Assembly: GCA_902789915.1 (NCBI GenBank) | Contig: CADAPW010000002.1 | Span: 1 to 50,161, forward strand | DNA from: an uncultured Bacteroidia bacterium | GTDB lineage: Bacteria > Bacteroidota > Bacteroidia > Bacteroidales > F082 | Reading direction: 5' to 3' | Length of the DNA stretch: 50,161 nt | Part shown: positions 39,827 through 48,172 of the stretch, piece by piece | Position numbering within the stretch: position 1 is the stretch's first letter | How the letters are laid out: each line of letters begins with the position of its first letter | Program-made: the position numbers and the translations under genes | The notes under the pieces: generated by a model | Told to the model about the DNA's origin: nothing | Seen by the model: only the letters and a program-made list of their open reading frames with translations | Databases searched by the model: none

Positions 39827-41179
39827 TTAGGCTGACTTCAGTAGTTCTAACACCTTTGTCAGTGTTGCTTCATCAACACCTTCGAGCTTTTTGGCAATGT
39901 CACTTCTGATGTCGCTCTGATTATCGGCTTTGTCCCATTTTGCCAGTTCTAACCGCTGCGTCTCGTCGGCGACCTCGATATATGGTTTCATCGCATTGTA
40001 TGTGCTATGCCCCGTGCAACTCATTACAACGGTCGGCGGTATTCCGAAGGCAAGTGAGCAGCAGACGAAAGTTCTTCTAGCATCGTGGCAACCAATAATC
40101 TCATAGAACTTCTTCACTTCCTCGATCCTGGTGTTGCCTTGGTAATGGATTAAAACGACTTCTCGTTCAAGCCCCACCTTCTTTGCGGCCTCTTTCAAAA
40201 GCTCGTTGATTTTCTGGTTGGCATACACTCTGAACATCTTGCCGTTTTTATAATCCTCATCCTTGTATTTGTTAATGATTTCCTTAGCATGGATTGTCAA
40301 CGGAATTGATAGTTTATCATGGGTTTTCTTTGTGCAGACCTCGATATGGTCATCAAACACATTTGCCTTTTTCAGGTTCTCCAAGTCGCTATATCTTAAT
40401 GAGGTGAAGGCCATGAAGCAGAACATATCCCTGACCAACTCTAGGTTTTTCTCATCGTCGGCGAACTTAAAATTATAGAAATCCATCAGTTCATTGTGTT
40501 TTAGGAATGTAACGGTCTTTGACACGACGGTTAGATTTGGCTTGTAAGCCAGCACTCCGGGTTGTAATTCATAGCCTTCTGTATGCAACCATTTGATAAA
40601 AGTCCCCAAAAAAGAGAACATTTTTCTAATTGTGGTATTGCTATAACCTTTGCCAACATACCAATTCTTCAATTCACGCAGTCTTTCTTTTGTGAATTTC
40701 TCCAGCGTGATTCCAGGGCAGCACTCATTCAAATGATCCCATGTTTGATTATACTTGTAGCATGAGTTTTTCGTCCAGTTCCTATCGTTGCTTGCCGCTT
40801 CAAGAAAATCCTCATATAACTCGGACAATGTCTTTTTCACTTTGACAGGCTCTTGCTCAGGTTGCTCGCCGCGCACCATAGTTTTAAGGATTTCTTTTGA
40901 TGGTACAACGGAATCAAGCTCACATTTTGTAAAGGCAACTTTAATCATGTCCAGGCCTTCATCGATGATGTTGGAAATGACTTTGGCACTATAGTTTTGG
41001 TCGCTGAACTTATGGATGGTGCCAGGCATGGGACGTTGTGAATTGCCGTCCCATTTCTCAGGATCGGCTTTGCAATCCAGGGTGAAGGAAGTCTCATTGT
41101 TGTTCCATCTTACGCGGATGGTGATGCGTTTTGTCTTTCGGTCGATAAAGACCCTCGTGCGATACTTAATTTCAATCAT
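39827..41179 (-). CDS. Tyrosine recombinase, integrase of the element
   Basis: 450 residues. N-terminal arm-binding domain (RTRVFIDRKTKRITIRVRWN), core-binding SAM-like domain (~115-205), and catalytic domain with R262 (TSLRYSDL), H365-x-x-R368 (HDARR), H391 (TGHST) and the nucleophile Y400 (MKPYIEV). It sits next to the right attachment repeat and reads inward, the usual position for integrases that insert at tRNA 3' ends. No recombination directionality factor is adjacent; the DUF3853 proteins at the other end are candidates. Confidence 0.95.
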   Translation of the reverse strand: MIEIKYRTRVFIDRKTKRITIRVRWNNNETSFTLDCKADPEKWDGNSQRPMPGTIHKFSDQNYSAKVISNIIDEGLDMIKVAFTKCELDSVVPSKEILKTMVRGEQPEQEPVKVKKTLSELYEDFLEAASNDRNWTKNSCYKYNQTWDHLNECCPGITLEKFTKERLRELKNWYVGKGYSNTTIRKMFSFLGTFIKWLHTEGYELQPGVLAYKPNLTVVSKTVTFLKHNELMDFYNFKFADDEKNLELVRDMFCFMAFTSLRYSDLENLKKANVFDDHIEVCTKKTHDKLSIPLTIHAKEIINKYKDEDYKNGKMFRVYANQKINELLKEAAKKVGLEREVVLIHYQGNTRIEEVKKFYEIIGCHDARRTFVCCSLAFGIPPTVVMSCTGHSTYNAMKPYIEVADETQRLELAKWDKADNQSDIRSDIAKKLEGVDEATLTKVLELLKSA

Positions 41180-41252
41180 ATTATCTCAATATTTGATGTA
41201 TTTACTACATTTGCACCCAGAAATCACGGGGTGAAATCCGGGGTGTAGGCAG

Positions 41253-41260
41253 CAAAGATA
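41253..41260 (-). promoter_or_regulatory. -7 box of the integrase gene
   Basis: Minus-strand TATCTTTG, giving a leader of about 67 nt. Between it and the start lie two CGGGGTG repeats 13 bp apart (41227-41246), the second reading GGGTGTAG like the iterons at 8685-8850, so a shared DNA-binding protein is possible. The rest of 41180-41407 holds no gene. Confidence 0.45.
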
Positions 41261-41407
41261 ATATGAAAAATTCAGGTGGAAAGTACCCCCCTCTTTTACG
41301 AAAACGTTTGAGCAATGACTGAACAAGAAAGAGTAATAGACTACTCAAAAATAATGAAAACCAGAAAGTTATTGCTCTGTGATAGGCGTGTTTGTTCAAT
41401 CCGACCT

Positions 41408-41426
41408 TCCGGTAATCTCCACGAAA
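41408..41426. repeat. Right attachment repeat
   Basis: Exact copy of the 19 bp at 1949-1967. It marks the right end of the element and is followed at once by the former tRNA downstream sequence. Confidence 0.92.
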
Positions 41427-41433
41427 CCAATAA

Positions 41434-41459
41434 GAAAGCCGCTATATAGCGGCTTTTTC
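41434..41459. terminator. Original tRNA terminator, also serving the DUF389 gene
   Basis: AAGCCGCTA and TAGCGGCTT form a perfect stem flanked by A and T runs on both sides, so it can work in both directions. Before integration it lay directly behind tRNA-Ala. Confidence 0.8.
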
Positions 41460-41460
41460 T

Positions 41461-42813
41461 TTATTGTGCTGTCTGATTCAACACCATCACGTTCTCATTG
41501 TTCAGCCTCACCTTCAGCCAGCGTTCGATGCGGTCTTTCTGGTCGTCGGTTAATGGCTCATTGCTGGTGACAAAAGCCACAATCTGTTCGGTCTCGTCTT
41601 CTCCTTCGACGGCAACAGATGAGCCACGACTCAGACTCAGGCTCGTGATGTTGGCGTATTGGGCAAACAACTCCTTCGACACGGCTTCGACAGGCAATTC
41701 CTTCTCTTTGTATGCGTTGAGCGCGTCACCCAATTTGGCGATGCTGTCGTTCAACCGGCTGATTTGCTTTTCGGTCTGCTCATAAATGCCTTTCACGATT
41801 TCCTTCTCCGAAAACTCCTGGCGCATGGAGGTGGCATCTTCGTGGAAGACGATTTGGCTGCGTGTGATACCGTATTCCTCGGCACTCCTATAGATTTGCT
41901 GTTTGGCTTCGTTAGTCAGCGTTTCGCCGGCAAGGAATAGCTCCAATTTCGGCGATTTGCGCGAATAGGTGGCCTTGTGGTCATAGATGAAGCACTTGCC
42001 GAGGTTTTTGTTTTCGGCTACCACCCTTTCAGCATGGATCTTGAAGTTGTTCTCCTTGATGACGCTGATGGCGGAAATGATGCTGGGCACGATGACGATA
42101 AGAAGGATGAGATACAAGGCGCTTTTGGGCATGCGACGGCGTTGTTCGTCGGTGTCAACCACAGGGAACCTGAAGTATTTTACCGCGATGAAGGTGGCCA
42201 AGGCAATGAAGATGCTGTTGATAGTGAACAGATAAAGTGCTCCAAAAACGTATGCCCAGTTCCAAATCGAGATGCCATACCCTACGGTGCAGAGCGGCGG
42301 CATGAGGGCGGTGGCGATGGCGACACCTGAGATGACGGTGCCTTTGTCCTTGCGCGAGGTCTCGATGATGCCCGCAAAACCGCCAAACAAGGCAATCAAG
42401 ACATCGTATATCGTCGGTTGGGTCCTTGCCAAGAGTTCGGATGGATTGGCCAGACTCAATGGGCTGAGCAGGAAGAAGAGCGTGGAAGCCAGAATGCTGA
42501 TGGCTACCATCACACCGAAATTCTTCAATGAGTTTTTGACCAATGGGTTGTCCTCGGTGCCGAGACCCAAGCCGAAGCCCAAAATGGGTCCCATCACGGG
42601 GGAAATTAGCATCGCGCCGATGATGACGGGGATGGAGTTGACGTTCAAACCCACAGAGGCAATGATGATGGCGCAGGCCAGGATGAAGACGTTGGTGCCC
42701 CGGAAGGCGATGTTTTTCCGGATGGAGGCACATGCGTTTTCGTAGTCGATTTCGTCAGCGATGTGGATGAGGGATTTGAGGTATATGAGGACTTTACGGA
42801 AAAAGTTTTTCAT
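41461..42813 (-). CDS. DUF389 family membrane protein
   Basis: 450 residues. The N-terminal half has about six membrane helices with the family motif VPVIIGAMLISPVMGPILG-like (VNSIPVIIGAMLISPVMGPI, about residues 56-75) and GFAGIIETSRKDKGTVISGV followed by AIATALMPPLCTVGYG. The C-terminal half is a soluble coiled domain facing the cytosol or periplasm. Transport substrate is unknown in the family. It ends at the bidirectional terminator next to the attachment site. Confidence 0.9.
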   Translation of the reverse strand: MKNFFRKVLIYLKSLIHIADEIDYENACASIRKNIAFRGTNVFILACAIIIASVGLNVNSIPVIIGAMLISPVMGPILGFGLGLGTEDNPLVKNSLKNFGVMVAISILASTLFFLLSPLSLANPSELLARTQPTIYDVLIALFGGFAGIIETSRKDKGTVISGVAIATALMPPLCTVGYGISIWNWAYVFGALYLFTINSIFIALATFIAVKYFRFPVVDTDEQRRRMPKSALYLILLIVIVPSIISAISVIKENNFKIHAERVVAENKNLGKCFIYDHKATYSRKSPKLELFLAGETLTNEAKQQIYRSAEEYGITRSQIVFHEDATSMRQEFSEKEIVKGIYEQTEKQISRLNDSIAKLGDALNAYKEKELPVEAVSKELFAQYANITSLSLSRGSSVAVEGEDETEQIVAFVTSNEPLTDDQKDRIERWLKVRLNNENVMVLNQTAQ

Positions 42814-42882
42814 GGTCAGTAATTATGGTTTGATGAGAGAATTTCGTGCAAAGAACTGCAAAAAACTTGAATTGTGCAAGGG

Positions 42883-43158
42883 TCACCGACGGAAAAAGCT
42901 CTTGAAGGCAATTAACATGGGAAAGATTTCGACGCGGCCCAAGAGCATGATAATCATGGCCGCCACTTTTTGGAAGCCCATCATCCCGTCATAGTTGCCC
43001 ATCGAGCCGACATCGCCGAAACCAGGGCCTACGCTGCCTATGCAGGCAATGGAAGCCGAGAGCGAGGTCTTGAAGTCCATGCGCATGATGAACATCGTCG
43101 TCAAGGCCATCAAGACGATGGTGCCGTCGGAGTTCCTCGATGGCGTGATTCGTGCGGA
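42883..43158 (-). pseudogene. 3' remnant of a TrkH-type potassium transporter
   Basis: The last ~75 residues match the TrkH/KtrB C-terminus: SVGPGFGDVGSMGNYDGM and MLLGRVEIFPMLIAFKSFFR. The frame is closed by TAA at 43159-43161, just upstream, and no other TrkH sequence precedes it; intact TrkH is about 480 residues. The break lies next to a repetitive palindrome at 43189. The 3' end is well conserved, so the loss looks recent, and the transporter must be nonfunctional here. Confidence 0.85.
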
Positions 43159-43188
43159 TTATCTGAGGTTATAGGAATGAGAGTCTGC

Positions 43189-43214
43189 GGGTCCCTGAGC
43201 CTGTCGAAGGGCCC
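43189..43214. repeat. Dispersed palindrome next to the TrkH break
   Basis: GGGTCCCTGAGCC followed by TGTCGAAGGGCCC. This TTCGACAGGCTCAGG-type sequence (reverse complement) recurs between genes in many bacterial genomes as a dispersed repeat. Confidence 0.5.
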
Positions 43215-43223
43215 GTGTCAAAA

Positions 43224-43676
43224 CTATATCACAGCGGAAACGACTTCGGCAATCTGTTCCAGCCATTCCTTGTCGACGGCATCAAACGTAGCCAGTTTCT
43301 CGCTGTCGATGTCTAACACGCCGATGACGTCTTCACCTTTAAATAAAGGCACCACGATTTCGCTCTTCGACTCGCTGCTACACGCGATGTGGCCTGGGAA
43401 CTGTTCGACATCCTCAACCACGATGGTTTTCTTGTCTTTCCATGACGTGCCGCACACGCCCTTGCCGAAGCCGATGCGGGTGCAAGCCACAGGACCTTGG
43501 AAGGGACCGAGCACCAGTTGCTCACTGATGACACGGTAGAAGCCCGTCCACCAGAAATGGAAAGCCTCTTGAATCAATGCGGCCACATTGGCCATATTGG
43601 CGACGGCATCTGTCTCGTCCTTCACCATCGCTTTTACTTGAGAAAGGAGGAGTTTATAGTCTTCTTGTTTGCTCAT
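43224..43676 (-). CDS. Free methionine-(R)-sulfoxide reductase (GAF domain)
   Basis: 150-residue GAF protein that reduces free Met-R-sulfoxide, an oxidative repair step. The family cysteines are seen in VACTRIGFGKGVCGTSW and HIACSSESKSEIVVP. The substrate-pocket acidic residues fall in DIDSEKLATFD. ATG 43676 is the natural start (MSKQEDYKLL) and lies 26 bp beyond a minus-strand TACTTTTG box. The gene is divergent from the CobW-type gene. Confidence 0.9.
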   Translation of the reverse strand: MSKQEDYKLLLSQVKAMVKDETDAVANMANVAALIQEAFHFWWTGFYRVISEQLVLGPFQGPVACTRIGFGKGVCGTSWKDKKTIVVEDVEQFPGHIACSSESKSEIVVPLFKGEDVIGVLDIDSEKLATFDAVDKEWLEQIAEVVSAVI

Positions 43677-43682
43677 TTTTTG

Positions 43683-43709
43683 TATTTTTGCAATCCGTTT
43701 GCAAAAGTA
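43683..43709. promoter_or_regulatory. Face-to-face promoters of the reductase and CobW genes
   Basis: Plus-strand TATTTTTG at 43683-43690 and minus-strand TACTTTTG at 43702-43709 form a near-palindrome (TTTTTGCAA ... TTGCAAAA). Predicted start sites for both directions fall within a few bases around 43696, so the two promoters cannot be occupied at the same time. Confidence 0.65.
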
Positions 43710-43716
43710 CAAAAAA

Positions 43717-44973
43717 ATGAAGAAAGATATTCCCGTATTGCTGCTCACCGGTTACCTTGGTAGCGGCAAGACCACAGTGGTCAACAAGATATTGAACAAC
43801 CGTAAAGGTATTAAGTTTGCCGTGATTGTCAACGACATAGGCGAGGTGAACATTGATGCCGACCTGATTGAAAAAGGCGGCGTGGTAGGGCAGAAGGATG
43901 ACAGTCTGGTCGCTTTGCAGAACGGCTGCATCTGCTGCACCTTGAAGATGGACCTCATCCAGCAGCTGCACGAAATCATCGTCATGCAGCACTTTGACTA
44001 CATCGTCATCGAGGCCAGCGGCATCTGCGAACCTGAGCCTATTGCCCAGACGATTTGTTCCTTCCCTGACATGGCATGGCAACTCACCAAGGACGGTATC
44101 CCGATTCTTGACTGCATCGTGACCGTTGTCGATGCACTTCGTATGCAGAGTGAGTTCAGCTGCGGTGACGACTTGATGAAGAAAAACTTGGCCGAGGACG
44201 ACTTGGAAAGTCTTGTCATCCAGCAGATTGAGTTCTGCAATATCATCCTGCTCAACAAGGCCTCTGAGGTCACGCCCGAGGAGTTAGGTCGCGTCAAGAG
44301 CATCATCCGTGCCTTGCAGCCCACCGCCGAAATCATCACCTGCGACTATGGTGACGTCGACTTCGACAAGATTCTCAATACCAAGATGTTCGACTTCGAC
44401 AAGGTGGCCACTTCTGCCACTTGGATTAAGGAAGTGGAAGGCGCCGTGGAGGAAGAGGAAGAAGGGCATCACCATCACGATGATGACGACGACCATGACC
44501 ACGATCATCATCACCATCATCACGACGATGATGATGACGATGAGGAAGAGGAGCACGGCCATCACCACCACCATCACCACGACCACGAAGGCGGTGAGGT
44601 GGAGGAATACGGTATCGGCACCTTTGTGTATTACCGTCGCGAGCCGTTCAACATGGCGCGTTTCGATGAGTTTGTGGCGCGCAAGATGCCGAAGAATGTC
44701 ATTCGTGTGAAGGGCATCTGCTACTTCAAGAACGAATACGACAACTGCTATATCTTCGAGCAAGCGGGCAAGCAGGTGCAGCTGCGCGACGCCGGTCAGT
44801 GGTTTGCCACCATGCCCGCTGATGAATTGGCTGCCTTCATGGACCGCGAGCCTACCCTCCGCCGCGACTGGGACGACGCCTACGGCGACCGTATGCAGAA
44901 ACTCGTTTTCATTGGGCAGCATTTGGATAAGGAGGCCTTGGTGAAGGATTTGGATGCTTGCTTGACGAGGTAA
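43717..44973 (+). CDS. CobW/COG0523 family GTPase with His/Asp-rich metal loop
   Basis: G3E-family GTPase (418 residues) that delivers metal, usually zinc, to client proteins. Walker A GYLGSGKTT (residues 11-19), the metal-binding CxCC in NGCICCTL, and EASGICEP are visible. Between the GTPase and CobW C-terminal domains is a long His/Asp/Glu repeat (about residues 246-294) that can hold many metal ions. Zinc is likeliest, but nickel or cobalt is possible. No Zur-type box recognised. Confidence 0.92.
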   Translation: MKKDIPVLLLTGYLGSGKTTVVNKILNNRKGIKFAVIVNDIGEVNIDADLIEKGGVVGQKDDSLVALQNGCICCTLKMDLIQQLHEIIVMQHFDYIVIEASGICEPEPIAQTICSFPDMAWQLTKDGIPILDCIVTVVDALRMQSEFSCGDDLMKKNLAEDDLESLVIQQIEFCNIILLNKASEVTPEELGRVKSIIRALQPTAEIITCDYGDVDFDKILNTKMFDFDKVATSATWIKEVEGAVEEEEEGHHHHDDDDDHDHDHHHHHHDDDDDDEEEEHGHHHHHHHDHEGGEVEEYGIGTFVYYRREPFNMARFDEFVARKMPKNVIRVKGICYFKNEYDNCYIFEQAGKQVQLRDAGQWFATMPADELAAFMDREPTLRRDWDDAYGDRMQKLVFIGQHLDKEALVKDLDACLTR

Positions 44974-45039
44974 ATTTCCTGCAGGTTATGGAAAGTATGT
45001 CATCCTTTTTCAATTGAAAGACTCAATAAATTGCAATAA

Positions 45040-46477
45040 ATGAAAAAACTAGTATTTATATTATATAATCAGTGAGTTGTATCATAGAGTTATTGTTGAT
45101 AGGGACGAAGAACCTTCAACAAGCGGTGATGTGATACTTCCTATGTTTGTTGAACATGATGGTACTACTTATACCGTTTATGGAATAGAACGATATGCTT
45201 TTTATAGCGACACATTATTGAATTCCATTACATTATCCGATAGCATCCATTATATTGGATATGCTGCATTCTCGAGGTGCTATAATCTTCAGCGAGTAGA
45301 AATGGGAAACAATATTCGCTATATCGAAGGTAGTGCATTTTTCTTATGCACCAATCTTGAATCTATAGAGTTACCTAGTACTTTATTTTCAATTGGACAG
45401 AGTGCTTTTAAAAGAAGTGGTTTGCAGTCAGTTTCATTACCGAATGGTTTAATGGAAATAGGTGAATACATGTTCTCGAATTGTAATTCATTACAAGAAG
45501 TGATATTACCAGACTCTCTTACTGGAATAAGCAATTATATGTTTGAGAATTGTGCTAATTTACAAAGAGTTGAAATGCCTTCATATATCGAAGTCATAGG
45601 ACCGCATGCTTTTGAGAATTGTTCCTCTTTGGAAACAATTGAGATTCCTAACATGCTTACGGAATTAGGGTCTTATGCTTTCTCAGGATGTTCAAGCATT
45701 GTCGAAATAAAACTAATATTGAACTATAGGGCAAGAGTCCATTCTTATGCTTTCCATAATTGTAGTAATTTGAAACGAGTCGTCATAGATGTTCATGATC
45801 CTTTTGATACTTGGAGTTTTATTATGGGGAATGAAGTTTTCAATGGAACGGAATTGGAATCCATTACGATAAAAAGCCAAAAAGTTCCTGAAATTACTGA
45901 AAACACTTTCGAGGGTGTCTCAAGAGAAATACCCATTATTGTTCCTTGTGGGTTGGCATCACAATATGAAAATAGCGAGAATTGGAGTGATTTTACCAAT
46001 ATTCAAGAGGATTTATTGTATTCATACAATATTGTGACAGAATACGATGGTATGGGAACGGTTCAGATTCTGCATGAGCCGATATCATGTGAAGATGGTA
46101 TGCTTGAGGTGTTGGCCATCCCTCAAAACGGATATGGATTCTTTTATTGGTTAGTTTCAGATTTTGTCTATGTTTATTGGCCTAATCCAATAAATGTTGA
46201 ACCATTTGCAGACGGTCCAATCAAGGCTGTTTTCGATGTAATTGGTGTTGAAGAAAACAATGTAATGCCAATTGAAGTATATCCAAACCCAACAGACGGA
46301 GTGATCTGTATCGATGTTGAGGGGTTGGAGAAAATAGAAGTCTATTCTATCACTGGACAATTCATCAAAGAGTTCAAGAACAATGAGATAGACATTACTA
46401 ATCAAGATGCGGGAACCTATTTGTTAAAGGTGTTTACCTCATCTGGATGGGTTGCGAAACAGATTATCAAGGAATAA
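45040..46477 (+). pseudogene. BspA-type leucine-rich-repeat protein with type IX sorting tail, N-terminus broken
   Basis: The frame from ~45053 to 46477 encodes LRR_5/BspA repeats (YNLQRVEMGNNIRYIEGSAF; SLQEVILPDSLTGISNYMF), a linker domain, and a Por-type C-terminal sorting domain (VYPNPTDGVICIDVEGLEKI ... GTYLLKVFTSSGWVAKQIIK), so the intact protein would be exported to the surface by the type IX system. The likely start ATG 45040 (MKKLVFILYN) meets a stop at 45073 in a different frame, and the repeat frame has a stop at 45050. The signal peptide is therefore lost, unless an unusual start such as TTG 45077 is used. Confidence 0.65.
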
Positions 46478-46595
46478 ATAAGAGTGGCGAGACCTTCTTG
46501 CTGATCTTCGCATTTTTTTCATTTTTGATGTTGTTAAGATAATGCAAAGATAGAGTTTTTTGAAATAGATGGCGTTTCCGTTTCCATTAAATCCC

Positions 46596-46603
46596 TATCT
46601 TTG
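46596..46603 (+). promoter_or_regulatory. -7 box of the symporter gene
   Basis: TATCTTTG 22 bp before ATG 46626. The rest of the 46478-46625 gap holds nothing recognisable. Confidence 0.55.
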
Positions 46604-46625
46604 ACCTTTCAAAACGGCAGATTTT

Positions 46626-48155
46626 ATGGAACAAATCATACAAACTGTTTACAATTGGGTGTGGAGTCCTGCTTTGGTGGCCATCTGTCTCTTGGCGGGC
46701 TTGTATTTCTCCATCGGTACGCGCTTCGTGCAGGTGCGCCGCTTCCGCGAGATGGCGCGGCTGCTCTTCTCGACGGATAAGACGCAAAAGACGGGTATCA
46801 CCTCGTTTCAGGCATTCTCTATGGCGCTGTCGGGACGCGTGGGTACGGGCAATATCGTAGGTGTGGCCACGGCCATCGGCTTTGGCGGTCCTGGCGCCAT
46901 AATCATAGCGTTTTTCGGGGCAGGCAGCGCCTTTGTGGAGGCTACTTTGGCGCAAGTCTTTAAGGAAGACCACAATGGGCAGTTTAGGGGTGGCCCGGCC
47001 TACTACATAGAAAACGGACTCCGGTCGCCGTTTTTCGGTGCATTTTTTGCCGTGTTGGCAGCCTTGGCTTGTGGCGTGTTCCTGCCTCCTGTGCAGTGCA
47101 ATGGCATCGCCCTCTCGTGCTCACGTGCCTTCGGCGTAGCCCCTTGGGTGATAGGCGTTGTGGTTGCCGTGCTCATTGCCTTGGTCATCATCGGTGGCGT
47201 CAAGCGTATCGCTAATGTGGCTCAGATTGTAGCACCCGTCATGGCGGTAATTTACATTCTCTTGTCGATAGTGGTGTTGGTCATCAACTACAGAATCGTC
47301 CCCGATGTGTTCCTTCAGATGTTGCGTGGTGCCGTGGGTCTCAACGAGGTGGGAGGCGCGTTGATAGGTAGTACCATAGCATGGGGCGTCAAACGTGGCA
47401 TCTACAGCAACGAAGCTGGACAAGGCACTGGACCTATCGTGGCAGCGGCTGCCAAAGTGAGTCATCCTGTAAAACAAGGTCTTGTCCAGGCATTCTCAGT
47501 GTATATCGACACCCTTCTCGTTTGCACCGCCACAGCCATGATGATTCTGGCTTGCCGCACATACAACATCGTTGACACCGTTGAGCAGACCGCGTCGGGT
47601 GCTGTGGTCACTTATCTGCAGCAGAACCCCGATGCTCCTCTTGGCGAACCTGGCGTGTTCTACACCACAGGAGCCCTTGGAACGGTGGTGGGACAACGCA
47701 CTGGCGACATGATTATCTCCATCGCCTTGTTCTTCTTCGCGTTTACCACCATCATGGCGTATTACTATTATGCCGAAACCAACCTTGTGTACATATTCAA
47801 TCGTTGGCGCCGCCGCATTTTCAAGAAACATCCTGAAAAGCTTGACGAATTGGAGCGTGCCGACATGCATTTCGGTGACAACCGAGGCGAGAAAATCGTG
47901 ATATGGATACTGAGAATTGGCACCATCTCAGCGGTATTTCTTGGCTCGTTGGTGGGCAGCGGTCTGGTGTGGACCATAGGTGACATCGGCGTGGGCGCGA
48001 TGGCGTGGATTAACATTATCGCCATCCTTTTGCTGTCCCGGAAGGCGTTCAAGGCCTTGCGGTCGTACGAACGGCAGAAGAAAGAAGGCAAAGACCCCAT
48101 GTTCGACCCGAAGGAAATCGGGGTAGAAGGGGCGGATTTCTGGGAGTCGCGTTAG
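46626..48155 (+). CDS. AGCS family sodium:alanine/glycine symporter
   Basis: 509-residue inner-membrane protein with about ten to eleven helices that imports small amino acids with sodium. Family motifs: SFQAFSMALSGRVGTGNIVG (about residues 59-78), GPGAIIIAFFGAGSAFVEAT, and AWGVKRGIYSNEAGQGTGPI (~258-277). Complete and collinear with the family; transcribed alone. Confidence 0.95.
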   Translation: MEQIIQTVYNWVWSPALVAICLLAGLYFSIGTRFVQVRRFREMARLLFSTDKTQKTGITSFQAFSMALSGRVGTGNIVGVATAIGFGGPGAIIIAFFGAGSAFVEATLAQVFKEDHNGQFRGGPAYYIENGLRSPFFGAFFAVLAALACGVFLPPVQCNGIALSCSRAFGVAPWVIGVVVAVLIALVIIGGVKRIANVAQIVAPVMAVIYILLSIVVLVINYRIVPDVFLQMLRGAVGLNEVGGALIGSTIAWGVKRGIYSNEAGQGTGPIVAAAAKVSHPVKQGLVQAFSVYIDTLLVCTATAMMILACRTYNIVDTVEQTASGAVVTYLQQNPDAPLGEPGVFYTTGALGTVVGQRTGDMIISIALFFFAFTTIMAYYYYAETNLVYIFNRWRRRIFKKHPEKLDELERADMHFGDNRGEKIVIWILRIGTISAVFLGSLVGSGLVWTIGDIGVGAMAWINIIAILLLSRKAFKALRSYERQKKEGKDPMFDPKEIGVEGADFWESR

Positions 48156-48172
48156 GCTTTGCCTTCCCTGCG

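Larger units (their letters stand above)
1949..41426. mobile_element. Integrative element of about 39.5 kb in tRNA-Ala(CGC)
   Basis: The boundaries are set by the 19-bp direct repeats at 1949-1967 and 41408-41426, with a tyrosine recombinase just inside the right end. The contents are a replication-type module (DUF3987 ATPase, primase-like protein, iterons, Y-family polymerase with YolD-like partner, Dam methylase), a serine recombinase, and cargo (KAP NTPase, chaperone/HerA/peptidase operon, AbiE pair). No relaxase, type IV coupling protein, conjugation pore gene or phage capsid/terminase gene could be recognised. It therefore needs a helper for transfer, uses an unrecognised route, or is a decayed conjugative element. 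Confidence 0.88.

Noticed and set aside
43654..44922. Open frames antisense to the CobW-type gene
   Set aside because: They arise from the repetitive His/Asp codons and show Val/Met repeats on the opposite strand; no gene features.
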